Origin: UBA1740 sp045587025
Lineage (GTDB): Bacteria > Bacillota > Clostridia > Oscillospirales > CAG-272
Reading direction: 5' to 3'
NCBI GenBank assembly: GCA_045587025.1
Contig: JAZNBK010000041.1
Location: forward strand, 44,546 to 108,545
Length of the DNA: 64,000 nt
A program made the translations under genes and the position numbers. Positions 17,786 through 25,920 of the stretch are shown in pieces. Numbering within the stretch: position 1 is the stretch's first letter; every line of letters starts with the position of its first letter. The notes under the pieces are model-generated. The model saw only the letters and a program-made list of their open reading frames with translations. It was not told the origin of the DNA and ran no database searches.

Positions 17786-17890
17786 TTATAAATACATTAT
17801 AATTCCCGCAATTGCTCCTCCAACCATTAAAAAGGCGAGAAAAAGCGCAAGCACACGAAATGCAATTTTAGCGCGTTCTTGTTTTTTCAT
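17786..17890 (-). CDS. 34-residue membrane microprotein
   Basis: A short ORF, ATG 17890 to TAA 17786, with a near-perfect Shine-Dalgarno (GGAAGGAGG, 9 bases from the ATG). The product is a basic N-terminus (MKKQERAK) followed by one hydrophobic helix (FRVLALFLAFLMVGG, then AIAGIIMYL). It starts only 6 bases after the stop of the MreB-like gene and precedes the strong hairpin, so the two are surely one transcript. It resembles the small single-helix proteins of DUF4044-like families in Bacillota, but the match is by general features only. A partner role with the actin homologue is inference. Confidence 0.65.
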   Translation of the reverse strand: MKKQERAKIAFRVLALFLAFLMVGGAIAGIIMYL

Positions 17891-17896
17891 ATTCTC

Positions 17897-18925
17897 TTAC
17901 CTCCTTCCGATTGCCGCATTCTTAATATATTCACGAGAAATATTCACTGTACCCGTCGCTATTTTTTGGGGCAGATATTCGAGCATTTTTGAAAGACCAA
18001 TAGCCGTTACTCCGAGCGGGTTTTTAAGCAGCACCGCCTTTACGCCGGTCACTCCGCCTATCATCTTGTCAAGTCCGTCGAGGGTGCTTCCCCCTCCGCA
18101 CAGCAAAATACCCTTATTAAAAACGTCGTTAACACAGTCAGAAGGAATTTTAGTAATCGCCTTGCAAATCGCTTCAAGGATAGCAGAGGTGGGCTCTTCA
18201 AGGGCGACGAACATCTCGTCCGAGGAAATTCTGATAGTGCGAATGCCGCCTGAACTATCCTTTCCCTTTATATCCAAAAACTTTCTGTCACTGCTCATCC
18301 AAACAGTTCCCACACCCGTTTTAATCGCCTCGGCAGTACGCATACTGATTTTTACGCCGTATTTTTCATTTATGTAATTCGCAATAGCAAGGTCAAACTG
18401 ATTTCCCGCCACGTTGATAGTAGTTTTGTAAAAAATCCGTCCCCTGCAAATCAGCATTATATCCGTATGTGACGCGCCTATATTGACAGCGAGCGACGAA
18501 GTTCCGAGCGATATTCCGCTCCCGACCAACGAAGCGATAGGAGAATAAGCAAGGTAAGCTTCAGACGCTCCCGCCTGAACGCACAATTCATAGAGCGCGC
18601 TCTCCTCAACCTCGCTGAAATTACAAGGAATACTCACAAGCAAACGAAGCTTTTCCGCCTGCGCTCCCGAGTTCCGAATACATCTGGATATCATTTTTTG
18701 AGTATATTCTCTCGTAATTATACTATCCTTCAGAGGTCTTAGCATTTTAACGTTGCTTGTCCTGTTACGTGTAAGAAGATTTTCCGCATCGCTGCCAAGC
18801 GCCAACAAAGCGCCGTTAGAATAATCCACCGCTGCAACTGCAGCTTCGCCAAAAATTATTCCGACGCTCGGCTTGCTTACAACAATAGAAGCACTCCCTA
18901 AATCAATTCCTAATTCCGACTGCAT
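17897..18925 (-). CDS. MreB/Mbl-like bacterial actin (divergent)
   Basis: 342-residue actin/Hsp70-fold ATPase. Phosphate-1 loop ELGIDLGSASI is at residues 4-14, phosphate-2 region LAVNIGASHTDIMLI near 144-158, and the adenosine motif ILLCGGGSTLDGLDKMI near 275-290. The overall order follows MreB (LRPLKDSIITREYTQKMI corresponds to the LRPMKDGVIADF region), but many canonical MreB residues differ. A diverged rod-shape or division-associated filament protein is the best description. A consensus promoter lies at 18999-19027. There is no mreC/mreD downstream; instead a 34-codon membrane ORF follows. Confidence 0.78.
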   Translation of the reverse strand: MQSELGIDLGSASIVVSKPSVGIIFGEAAVAAVDYSNGALLALGSDAENLLTRNRTSNVKMLRPLKDSIITREYTQKMISRCIRNSGAQAEKLRLLVSIPCNFSEVEESALYELCVQAGASEAYLAYSPIASLVGSGISLGTSSLAVNIGASHTDIMLICRGRIFYKTTINVAGNQFDLAIANYINEKYGVKISMRTAEAIKTGVGTVWMSSDRKFLDIKGKDSSGGIRTIRISSDEMFVALEEPTSAILEAICKAITKIPSDCVNDVFNKGILLCGGGSTLDGLDKMIGGVTGVKAVLLKNPLGVTAIGLSKMLEYLPQKIATGTVNISREYIKNAAIGRR

Positions 18926-18998
18926 TTCATGCTCTCCTGATTTTTACGTTTTAGACAAAACAAAGAAGCCAAAAATCTTGCACAAGCAAGACACTATC

Positions 18999-19027
18999 AT
19001 TATACAATAACTTTTTTAGAATTGCAA
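18999..19027 (-). promoter_or_regulatory. Promoter of the mreB-like gene
   Basis: Minus-strand TTGCAA, 17-base spacer, TATAAT, in the 137-base gap downstream of recD2. Confidence 0.8.
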
Positions 19028-19062
19028 TACTTTTTTTATAGCCCTTTAAATCTTGCCTGTTT

Positions 19063-21291
19063 TTAAGAATAAATCTCTCTTATTAACCGTTCCTTTAACA
19101 TTGTGTAGCGCATTATTTGCCTGTTATTATTGACCATTATTTCCATAACGTCCGAACGTCCTACCAAAACAACCATCTGCTTGGCACGTGTTACTGCCGT
19201 ATAGATGAGATTTCTCGTCATCAGCAAGGGGGAGCAGGAATAAAGAGGTATAATGACGACGGGATATTCACTTCCCTGACTTTTATGTACCGTTATCGCA
19301 TACGCATGCTCAAGCTCGTCCAAAAGCGAGAAATCACACTTCGCAATGCGATCGTCATAGGAAACATACACCACTTGTTCCTTTTTGTCGATTTTTTCGA
19401 TTACGCCTATATCTCCGTTGAAAACCCCGTTTCCGACATAACCGTCTCTTTCCCATTCAACGTCATAATTGTTTTTAATCTGCATAACGCGGTCACCAAC
19501 CCGAAAGACCGTGTTTCCAGACCTTATCTCAGAAGCGCCTTCTCTTGCGGGGTTGAGCTTTTCTCGCAAAATCTGATTTAAAATTTCGGTTCCCGAGCTG
19601 CCTTTTTTTGATGGGGTAATGACCTGAATTTTATCGACGATATCTCTGCCATAGGTTTTAGGTAATCGCTCCGTTATTAATCTTGAAACCGTCGAAGCGA
19701 TATTTTCTTCCGCTCGGGCAATATGGAAGAAATCTCCTGTTTTTTTATCCATCACAGGCATTTTTCCGTGATTTATACTATGAGCGTTCACTACGATAAG
19801 ACTGTCCTCGGATTGTCTGAAAATTTCATTCAGACATATCGTATTAAATTGGTCCGAGGCGATTATATCGTTTAACACGTTTCCGCACCCTACGGAGGGT
19901 AGCTGGTCGGCGTCTCCTATCAAGATAACCCTCGCGCCGTTCTTTACAGCGCAAAGCAGGGCTTCCATAAGTGTCAAATCTACCATTGACGCCTCGTCAA
20001 CTATTATCACGTCCTCTTCCAAAAGATTTTTTTGGTTTCTGTTAAACCTCGGAACAGGTCCGCTGTTTCTCTCCATTTCCAACATTCTATGTATCGTTTT
20101 TGCCTCCTCGCTCGTCGCTTCTGACATACGCTTTGCGGCTCGTCCCGTGGGGGCTGACAAGGCGACCTTCATACCGAGCGATTTGAATATGCTCATGAGC
20201 GCTTTTATTACCGTGGTTTTTCCTGTTCCGGGGCCTCCCGTAATTACCGTGACGCCCGAGCGCAAAACCTCAGAAATGGCTTTTTTCTGCATTTTCGCAT
20301 ATTTTATTCCGAATTGACTCTCTATTTTATCTATAAAAAGCTCGATATCGCTATGCTCAAATATTGCGCAAAATCTATCGAGCGCAACGAGCTTTTTGGC
20401 TACGAAGCTCTCTGCCTCTGCAAAGCGCTTCGAAAAAATATATTCGACGTCATCCTTCTGATATTCTACGACGACTCCATCTTCCAAAGCGTCTCTGAGC
20501 GCATCTGAAATTTTATCGTCGTCTATCTGCAAGCGGCTCGCGGCGACGGAAATCAGCTTGTCCTTCGGAACACAGGAATGTCCGCTAGTTGCGGCGCTAT
20601 ACTCTAAAACGTATACAAGACCTCGCTCAAGGCGCTTTGGAAATTCCTTTTTAATTCCGAGCGACATTGCGAACTCGTCCGCCTGCTCGAAGCTGATTCC
20701 GAAATTTCCGTCGCATAATTTATAAGGATTTTCCTTTATTATCCCTACTGCCCCTGCGCCCCATTTCAGATAAATCTTGCCTATCGAATTTGTACTGAGA
20801 TGTCCGCTACAGAACATCATCATATTTCTGATGCCTGCCTGCTCGGCGAACGAGATGGCTATATCTGCCGCCTTTTTCTTTGAAATCCCCGGTATTTCCG
20901 CCAACCACTCGGGGTGGTTTTCCAAAACGTCAAAGGTGTCTACGCCATATATTGATACTATTTTTTTCGCAGTTACAGGCCCTATACCCTTTACGTTCCC
21001 CGCAGACAGATAAGCGAGCATAGAGTTCACGTCGGTAGGCAGCAGCTTCTCAAAGCCAACAATTTCAAATTGCCGACCGTATTCGTTGTGCATATTCCAT
21101 TTTCCATACAATTTCACCTGCTCGCCGACACAAATATAAGGCATTTCTCCGACGGCGGTAATATACTCTTTTTCAGAAATTGAAACGACAATGACTGTAT
21201 AATCAGTTGTGGGACTGTGATATATTATTTCCTCCACAGTCCCGCTGATCTCTTCTTCAATTCCGTTATTATTTATATTCCTTGTTTCCAA
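19063..21291 (-). CDS. recD2: RecD2-type ATP-dependent DNA helicase
   Basis: 5'-3' SF1B helicase of the RecD2/YrrC family, acting in DNA repair and replication-fork handling without RecBC. The 742 residues have an N-terminal OB-like region (1-85), helix-hairpin-helix motifs around 95-145 (NVKGIGPVTAKKI, EIPGISKKKAADI) and Walker A GGPGTGKTT at 352-360. Walker B VDEASMVD, the GDADQLPSVG motif III and the C-terminal AITVHKSQGSEYPVV/YTAVTRAK motifs follow. The start is TTG 21291 with GAGGG 6 bases upstream, 7 bases after the preceding gene's stop, so they are translationally close. Confidence 0.93.
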   Translation of the reverse strand: METRNINNNGIEEEISGTVEEIIYHSPTTDYTVIVVSISEKEYITAVGEMPYICVGEQVKLYGKWNMHNEYGRQFEIVGFEKLLPTDVNSMLAYLSAGNVKGIGPVTAKKIVSIYGVDTFDVLENHPEWLAEIPGISKKKAADIAISFAEQAGIRNMMMFCSGHLSTNSIGKIYLKWGAGAVGIIKENPYKLCDGNFGISFEQADEFAMSLGIKKEFPKRLERGLVYVLEYSAATSGHSCVPKDKLISVAASRLQIDDDKISDALRDALEDGVVVEYQKDDVEYIFSKRFAEAESFVAKKLVALDRFCAIFEHSDIELFIDKIESQFGIKYAKMQKKAISEVLRSGVTVITGGPGTGKTTVIKALMSIFKSLGMKVALSAPTGRAAKRMSEATSEEAKTIHRMLEMERNSGPVPRFNRNQKNLLEEDVIIVDEASMVDLTLMEALLCAVKNGARVILIGDADQLPSVGCGNVLNDIIASDQFNTICLNEIFRQSEDSLIVVNAHSINHGKMPVMDKKTGDFFHIARAEENIASTVSRLITERLPKTYGRDIVDKIQVITPSKKGSSGTEILNQILREKLNPAREGASEIRSGNTVFRVGDRVMQIKNNYDVEWERDGYVGNGVFNGDIGVIEKIDKKEQVVYVSYDDRIAKCDFSLLDELEHAYAITVHKSQGSEYPVVIIPLYSCSPLLMTRNLIYTAVTRAKQMVVLVGRSDVMEIMVNNNRQIMRYTMLKERLIREIYS

Positions 21292-21298
21292 ATTTCCC

Positions 21299-21619
21299 TC
21301 AATTTACGTTTTTGTAAAGATTATGATTAAAATAAATGTCTACGCCTAACCGTTTATACTCCTCTATTTCAGATCGGGAGATATTAACGTCGCTCAACAG
21401 CACGGGCGGCTGCTCAAATACGCTCTTTTTTTCGGTCAAAAGCTGAGCGCTCTTCACGGCGCAAAAAAGCTCGTAGACATCCTGATTTGGCTCTATATGA
21501 ACACCGACCGACATCTTGTTGCGATTTACGAAGAAGCCCGCAATTGAACGCAAAATACAATACAAGCCCCACACCGCCAAAACACAAACAAAAATCTCTG
21601 CTAATTCCGCTACGGTCAT
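21299..21619 (-). CDS. Small membrane-anchored protein upstream of recD2, unknown
   Basis: 106 residues from ATG 21619, chosen for its GGAGGG site 7 bases upstream (a longer frame to 21661 has none). One hydrophobic helix (LAEIFVCVLAVWGLYCILRS, residues about 5-24) is followed by a soluble domain of about 75 residues (SVGVHIEPNQDVYELFCAVK, SRSEIEEYKRLGVDIYF). Not recognised. It lies between metK and recD2 in the same direction and ends 7 bases before the recD2 start. Confidence 0.6.
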   Translation of the reverse strand: MTVAELAEIFVCVLAVWGLYCILRSIAGFFVNRNKMSVGVHIEPNQDVYELFCAVKSAQLLTEKKSVFEQPPVLLSDVNISRSEIEEYKRLGVDIYFNHNLYKNVN

Positions 21620-21701
21620 AAAAACGCCCTCCGAAATATAAAAGTTGTATCTCTTATACATAATATGCGAAGGAAACGCTTTTGGTGTTTTTGCTTCTAC
21701 A

Positions 21702-22880
21702 TTATTTCAACTGTGAAAGCTTTTCTGCAAGGTCGGTCTTTTCCCAAGGAGCGTCGAGGTCCTCTCTGCCCATATGACCGTACGCCGCAAAGTTCTTGTA
21801 AATGGGGCGACGGAGGTCAAATTTCTTTATTATAGCGGCAGGTCGAAGGTCGACAAGCTCTGAAATTGCATCTGAAATTTTTTCTTCATCTATCTTTGCC
21901 GTGCCGAAGGCGTCAATCATAACGGAAACCGGCTTTGCAACGCCTATTGCGTACGCAATTTGAACCTCGCACTTATCTGCAAGTCCTGACGCTACTATGT
22001 TTTTCGCAATATATCGAGCGGCATAGGATGCAGAACGGTCAACCTTTGTCGGATCCTTTCCCGAGAACGCTCCGCCGCCGTGTCTTGAATAGCCACCGTA
22101 TGTATCGACTATAATTTTTCTTCCCGTAAGTCCCGTATCACCCTGAGGTCCGCCTACGACGAAGCGTCCCGTAGGATTTACGAATATTTTTATATTTCCG
22201 TCGTTAAGATTTTTCGGAATTATCGGCTCGATTACCTCTTTTATAATATCGGCGCGAATCTGCTCGATAGATACGTCGGGATCGTGCTGTGATGAAACGA
22301 CGACCGTATCTACTCTCGTCGGATTTTCGTCGATATATTCAACCGTCACCTGCGTTTTTCCGTCGGGGCGAAGATATGCAAGCGTGCCGTTTTTACGAAC
22401 CTCGGTCAAGCGCTTTGCAAGCTTATGTGAAAGTGAAATCGGCAGCGGCATAAGCTCGGGCGTTTCGTTGCAGGCATATCCAAACATAAGCCCCTGGTCG
22501 CCTGCGCCTGTATCAAGCTCGTCCTGCATATCACCTGATTTCGCCTCCGCGCATTTGTCAACTCCCATAGCAATATCGGGGGACTGCTCGTGAATCGAGG
22601 TGAGAACGGCGCAGGTATCGCAGTCAAACCCGAATTTTGCTCTGTCATATCCGATTTCTCTCACAGTTTCTCTCACGATATTTTGAATATCTACGCTTGC
22701 GGTCGTGGTTATTTCTCCCATAACGTTTATAATACCCGTAGTTGCAAAGGTCTCGCACGCAACTCGTGAATTAGGGTCCTTTTCTAACAAAGCGTCCAAA
22801 ATCGCATCTGAAATTTTATCGCAAATTTTATCGGGATGTCCTTCTGTTACCGACTCTGACGTGAACAGTTTTTTCTTCAT
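21702..22880 (-). CDS. metK: S-adenosylmethionine synthetase
   Basis: Makes SAM from methionine and ATP. The 392 residues start at ATG 22880 (MKKKLFTSESVTEGHPDK) behind AAGGAG; the extended frame to 22931 runs into the riboswitch terminator and is not real. Signatures include GHPDKICDKISDAILDA, GAGDQGLMFGYA (the P-loop-like hexapeptide region) and GGGAFSGKDPTKVDRS. A SAM-I riboswitch with an intrinsic terminator lies immediately upstream, so expression is shut off when SAM is plentiful. Confidence 0.98.
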   Translation of the reverse strand: MKKKLFTSESVTEGHPDKICDKISDAILDALLEKDPNSRVACETFATTGIINVMGEITTTASVDIQNIVRETVREIGYDRAKFGFDCDTCAVLTSIHEQSPDIAMGVDKCAEAKSGDMQDELDTGAGDQGLMFGYACNETPELMPLPISLSHKLAKRLTEVRKNGTLAYLRPDGKTQVTVEYIDENPTRVDTVVVSSQHDPDVSIEQIRADIIKEVIEPIIPKNLNDGNIKIFVNPTGRFVVGGPQGDTGLTGRKIIVDTYGGYSRHGGGAFSGKDPTKVDRSASYAARYIAKNIVASGLADKCEVQIAYAIGVAKPVSVMIDAFGTAKIDEEKISDAISELVDLRPAAIIKKFDLRRPIYKNFAAYGHMGREDLDAPWEKTDLAEKLSQLK

Positions 22881-22904
22881 TTTTATATCTCCTTGTGTTT
22901 TAAT

Positions 22905-22941
22905 CGATAAAAAATGCCTCGGAGATGTCAAGTCCGAGGCA
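22905..22941 (-). terminator. Riboswitch-controlled terminator ahead of metK
   Basis: Minus-strand 9-bp stem TGCCTCGGA/TCCGAGGCA with a 9-base loop, then ATTTTTTATC. It is placed directly after the aptamer and 25 bases before the metK ATG, the expression platform of the SAM-I element. Confidence 0.92.
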
Positions 22942-22944
22942 ATA

Positions 22945-23030
22945 AGACTCTCATCTAACAGGATTTAGCACCTTGCAAAAACAGGTTGCCGGGCTTCATA
23001 GGGCCAGTCCCTCCGCCACTCTTGATAAGA
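22945..23030 (-). promoter_or_regulatory. SAM-I (S-box) riboswitch aptamer
   Basis: The minus strand shows the S-box consensus in order: TCTTATCAAGAG, GGCGGAGGGACTGGCCC, ATGAAGCCCGGCAACC, GGTGCTAAATCC and GATGAGAG. P1 forms between TCTTATC and GATGAGA. SAM binding stabilises P1 and allows the downstream terminator to form. Confidence 0.97.
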
Positions 23031-23049
23031 AAATATTTACTTACAATTA

Positions 23050-23078
23050 TATATAACACATTTTATCACTTTTTTCAA
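23050..23078 (-). promoter_or_regulatory. Promoter of the metK riboswitch transcript
   Basis: Minus-strand TTGAAA, 17-base spacer, TATATA, placing the start near 23043, just before the aptamer. Confidence 0.65.
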
Positions 23079-23113
23079 GTGTTTTTTTCTTTTTTTGCAC
23101 TTTTATCGAAAAA

Positions 23114-23761
23114 TTATGCGTTTTTCAATTCTTCAATTGCCTTTTTTCTATCAAAAGCGCCAAAAACCGCAGAGCCGGCGACGACGATATCTACGCCCGT
23201 TTTTGCCACCTCGCTTATATTCTTTGCGCCAACGCCTCCGTCGACCTCTAATAATACGTCAAGCCCTCTGCGCTGCGCTTCTCGCTTGACAAGTTGTATT
23301 TTAGAAAGAGTTTCAGGAATAAGCGACTGTCCTCCAAATCCCGGTTCTACACTCATAATTAAAACCAAGTCGCATTTTTCAAGATAAGGAAAAATCTCCT
23401 CTGCCTTCGTTTTCGGTTTTATGGAAAGTCCTGCCTTGCAGTTGTTTTTCCGTATCTCGTCAAGGGTGGCAGAAACGTCCTTGCACGCCTCGTAATGAAC
23501 TGTTATTATATCCGCTCCCGCCTTTGCAAATTCGCCTATGTATCTTATCGGCTCCTCTATCATCAGGTGTACGTCGAATTTTATGTCAGTCGCTCCTCTG
23601 AGCGAAGCTATGACAGGCACGCCAAAGCTTATATTAGGAACAAATATTCCGTCCATAACGTCTAAATGGATATATTCTGCTCCTGCCTTTTCTACCTCTC
23701 TTACTTCCTCGCCCAATTTAGCGAAATCGCAGGCAAGTGCTGATGGCGATATCTGTATCAT
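23114..23761 (-). CDS. rpe: Ribulose-phosphate 3-epimerase
   Basis: Interconverts ribulose-5-phosphate and xylulose-5-phosphate in the pentose phosphate pathway. 215 residues, TIM barrel, with ISPSALACDFAKLGEE at the start, the metal-site HLDVMDGIFVPNISFG, the phosphate-loop VEPGFGGQ and EVDGGVGAKN. AAGGAG precedes the ATG. It is 210 bases downstream of ispF, with a structured intergenic region between them. Confidence 0.96.
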   Translation of the reverse strand: MIQISPSALACDFAKLGEEVREVEKAGAEYIHLDVMDGIFVPNISFGVPVIASLRGATDIKFDVHLMIEEPIRYIGEFAKAGADIITVHYEACKDVSATLDEIRKNNCKAGLSIKPKTKAEEIFPYLEKCDLVLIMSVEPGFGGQSLIPETLSKIQLVKREAQRRGLDVLLEVDGGVGAKNISEVAKTGVDIVVAGSAVFGAFDRKKAIEELKNA

Positions 23762-23800
23762 TTATACTCTCCTTAAAATAATAATTATCTGAAATGTTTT

Positions 23801-23968
23801 TGTGTCACACATAAGATTTTTCCATAAGATAATAATGCGGAAGAAAATCCGACGCTCGTATCTTACCACGGACATTCAAATAAAGGCAGTGAAAAGTCGA
23901 GATAAGAACGGGCATCTGAAAACTCATACCGTCCGTTGCTCTGAGCGACGGACGTATGGGCGCTTATC
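23801..23968 (-). other. Structured intergenic region between ispF and rpe
   Basis: The 210-base gap holds a strong stem-loop at 23925-23958 (about 15 bp with one bulge: CATAC plus GTCCGTTGCT pairing with AGCGACGGAC plus GTATG). It is closed by an outer GATAAG/CTTATC helix (23901-23906 with 23963-23968). A second domain pairs TAAGATA with TATCTTA around 23823-23865. No T-tract follows the main hairpin, and it fits no riboswitch consensus I know. It could be the rpe leader, an ispF 3' UTR or a separate small RNA. Confidence 0.45.
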
Positions 23969-23971
23969 GGT

Positions 23972-24454
23972 TCAATCCTTCAGATTTAAAAGACATACCG
24001 CATGAGCAGCTATTCCTTCTTCCGCTCCGCTAAAGCCGAGCCCCTCCTCCGTCGTCGCCTTAACGTTCACCGCATTTACATCACAACCAAACGCGTTTGC
24101 AATATTTTCTCTCATTTCCTGTATATACGGCGCGAGCTTCGGCTTCTGCGCTATTATGGTACAGTCAATGTTTGCAACGTCTGCGCCCATTGATTTCATA
24201 ATCTCGCTCACCCTTTCGGCGAGGAGGCGGCTCGATATCCCCAGATATTCTTTGCTGCTATCGGGGAAATGAATACCGATATCGCCCTGCCCTAAAGCGC
24301 CTAAAACCGAGTCCATTACAGCGTGCAAAAGAACATCGGCATCCGAATGTCCCAAAAGTCCGCAGGTATGCGGTATTTTAACGCCGCCTATGACTAAATC
24401 TCTTTCCTTTACTAAACGATGAACGTCGTAGCCGTGACCAATTCTCATTTTCAT
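23972..24454 (-). CDS. ispF: 2-C-methyl-D-erythritol 2,4-cyclodiphosphate synthase
   Basis: MEP (non-mevalonate) isoprenoid pathway: forms ME-cPP from CDP-ME 2-phosphate. 160 residues with the zinc-site GYDVHR near residue 9, the second His region LLGHSDADVLLHA, and the active-site loop IDCTIIAQKPK plus KATTEEGLGF. Its ATG overlaps the ispD stop by 4 bases (ATGA), so translation is coupled with the preceding pathway enzyme. Confidence 0.97.
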   Translation of the reverse strand: MKMRIGHGYDVHRLVKERDLVIGGVKIPHTCGLLGHSDADVLLHAVMDSVLGALGQGDIGIHFPDSSKEYLGISSRLLAERVSEIMKSMGADVANIDCTIIAQKPKLAPYIQEMRENIANAFGCDVNAVNVKATTEEGLGFSGAEEGIAAHAVCLLNLKD

Positions 24455-25260
24455 TTTGTTTTTTCTTTCTTTTTCGTTTTGCTTTTTACTGTTTTCGTGT
24501 TATCGGCTTCCGCCTTGCGCCTTTTTATTACGGTCTCAAAATACTCAAGGTCCTCTCTCGTAGTGAGCTTCATATTCTCATATCCTGTATCCACCATTTT
24601 AATTCTTTGTCCTATATTCTCTATTATCATGTTGTCGTCGGTAACCGTAATTCCTTTTTCCAAAGCAAGTTTTGATGCGGCTATATACAAGGGAAGATAA
24701 AACACCTGAGGTGTCTGCGCTATCCATAGCTCCTCCCTTTTTGGAGTATCTTCGATAAAGCCCTTTGAATTAACTCTTTTTATAGTGTCCTTCACTCTGC
24801 AGCCCGCAGAGGAAGCTCTGTATGCGTAAGCGCTCGCCACAACGTCCGCTATCTCCCCGGGTGTTATCAGGCATCTTGCGACGTCGTGTATTGCTATATA
24901 TTCCGTCTTTTTTGAAACGTTTTTTACACCGCGCAGAGCAGATTCGCTTCTGGTGGCGCCACCCTTGCATATTCCTTTTACCTTCTTTATGCCGTATTCC
25001 GACAAAAGAAGCTCTATATTTTCAATCTCATCCTCTCTGCACGCTAAGACGATTTCATCTATATATTTACAGCTCTCAAACGCCTTTAGCGTATGGATGA
25101 TGACAGGAATGTCGCAAATTTTCATCATCTGCTTGGTCTTGTTATTTTCGCTTTTCATTCGGCTTCCGCTGCCGCCTGCCAAAAGCACCGCCGCAGTATA
25201 GGGACGCACTCGCCCTTTGAAGAACCGCACAATATTGGATAAATAGTAAGTAAAGCTCAT
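24451..25260 (-). CDS. ispD: 2-C-methyl-D-erythritol 4-phosphate cytidylyltransferase
   Basis: MEP pathway: transfers CMP to MEP. 269 residues from ATG 25260 (MSFTYYLSNIVRFF), chosen for AGGAAG 8 bases upstream. The nucleotide-binding LLAGGSGSRM comes only after about 25 extra N-terminal residues (MSFTYYLSNIVRFFKGRVRPY), which canonical IspD lacks; the C-terminus also has a Lys-rich tail (KSKTKKKEKTK). Core signatures VAIHDVARCLI-like and TVTDDNMIIE are present. It starts 4 bases after the preceding small gene and overlaps ispF. Confidence 0.93.
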   Translation of the reverse strand: MSFTYYLSNIVRFFKGRVRPYTAAVLLAGGSGSRMKSENNKTKQMMKICDIPVIIHTLKAFESCKYIDEIVLACREDEIENIELLLSEYGIKKVKGICKGGATRSESALRGVKNVSKKTEYIAIHDVARCLITPGEIADVVASAYAYRASSAGCRVKDTIKRVNSKGFIEDTPKREELWIAQTPQVFYLPLYIAASKLALEKGITVTDDNMIIENIGQRIKMVDTGYENMKLTTREDLEYFETVIKRRKAEADNTKTVKSKTKKKEKTK

Positions 25261-25264
25261 ATTC

Positions 25265-25591
25265 TCACTTCCTGTGATAAACGTAGTACGCAATAATCTC
25301 TCTTTCTCTTCCGTCGACAGAGTTATACCCCGAAATGACCACTCCGTCCCCTGACATAAGAGTAGAAATTTGAAGCTCGTCGATATTCCCTCTGAAGATA
25401 ATGTCAGAGGAAGAAAAAACGATTAATTCATTATTTCTTATGCTTAAATTTCCGCCTCTTCCGACCACGTCGTCATTACCGTCTCTGCGCTCTGTGACAT
25501 ACCTGATCAGTTGACCGTGTAATTCCTGCGCTTTCCTTCGGCGCTCTGACCTGCTTTGTAGGTCTTTTTTCTTTTTGAAAAGGTTAAACAT
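25265..25591 (-). CDS. Conserved-looking 108-residue protein upstream of ispD, unknown
   Basis: Basic N-terminus (MFNLFKKKKDLQSRSERRRK), then a beta-rich stretch (NLSIRNNELIVFSSSDIIFRG, ELQISTLMSGDGVVISGYNS) resembling a small PH- or OB-like fold; not recognised. GGAGG precedes the ATG. It is translationally coupled to ispD, with a 4-base gap and the ispD ribosome site inside its end. A TTTATT-17-TATAAT promoter-like pair lies just upstream (about 25665-25694). Confidence 0.65.
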   Translation of the reverse strand: MFNLFKKKKDLQSRSERRRKAQELHGQLIRYVTERRDGNDDVVGRGGNLSIRNNELIVFSSSDIIFRGNIDELQISTLMSGDGVVISGYNSVDGREREIIAYYVYHRK

Positions 25592-25808
25592 AACGCCTCC
25601 GACGAACCGAATACTACAGCAAAAAAGGCAGATTTTTTCGGCTTCAATTTGCTTTCATTTTATTATAGCATGTTTATTAAAAAAAATAAAGTTCTTTTGA
25701 AAATTTTTATCTTTTTAGCCAATAAACACGCACTTTTTGTGCATTTTGACTATTTTTTTCGTCACTTTGCTATTTCTTTTGTTTTTTTTATTTTTTTGTA
25801 TTTTACTA

Positions 25809-25838
25809 TTGACATTTTAAATTAAAATGGTGTATAAT
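25809..25838 (+). promoter_or_regulatory. Promoter of the mraZ-led dcw operon
   Basis: TTGACA, 18-base spacer, TATAAT. The start would be near 25845, giving a 75-base leader that carries the MraZ boxes. The rest of the 329-base gap 25592-25920 is AT-rich, with the divergent promoter of the ispD unit and nothing else I can support. Confidence 0.88.
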
Positions 25839-25848
25839 AGCATTACAG

Positions 25849-25863
25849 TGGTGAAAAATGGTG
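25849..25863 (+). promoter_or_regulatory. MraZ operator repeats
   Basis: Two direct repeats TGGTG at 25849-25853 and 25859-25863, spaced 5 bases apart (10-bp period). A third TGGTG at 25828-25832 lies inside the promoter spacer. The TGGNN-N5-TGGNN architecture is that of known MraZ boxes, supporting autoregulation of the dcw cluster. Confidence 0.75.
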
Positions 25864-25920
25864 GAAAAATACATAAAATTACCACAAAAAATCGTCAAAA
25901 TCTCGAGAGGAGGAGTAAAA

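Noticed and set aside
22881..22931. Longer MetK from 22931
   Set aside because: The extension is the riboswitch terminator hairpin; ATG 22880 has AAGGAG.
23066..23091. Plus-strand CACTT...AAGTG hairpin with T-tract as a terminator
   Set aside because: Only 5 AT-rich base pairs and no plus-strand gene upstream; the sequence is better explained as the metK promoter region on the minus strand.
23966..23980. GGTTCAATCC, looking like a tRNA T-loop
   Set aside because: It is the end of ispF read on the other strand; no acceptor or anticodon stems can be built around it.
25858..25920. Longer MraZ start at 25858
   Set aside because: It lies within the operator repeats, has no ribosome site and adds residues not found in MraZ.
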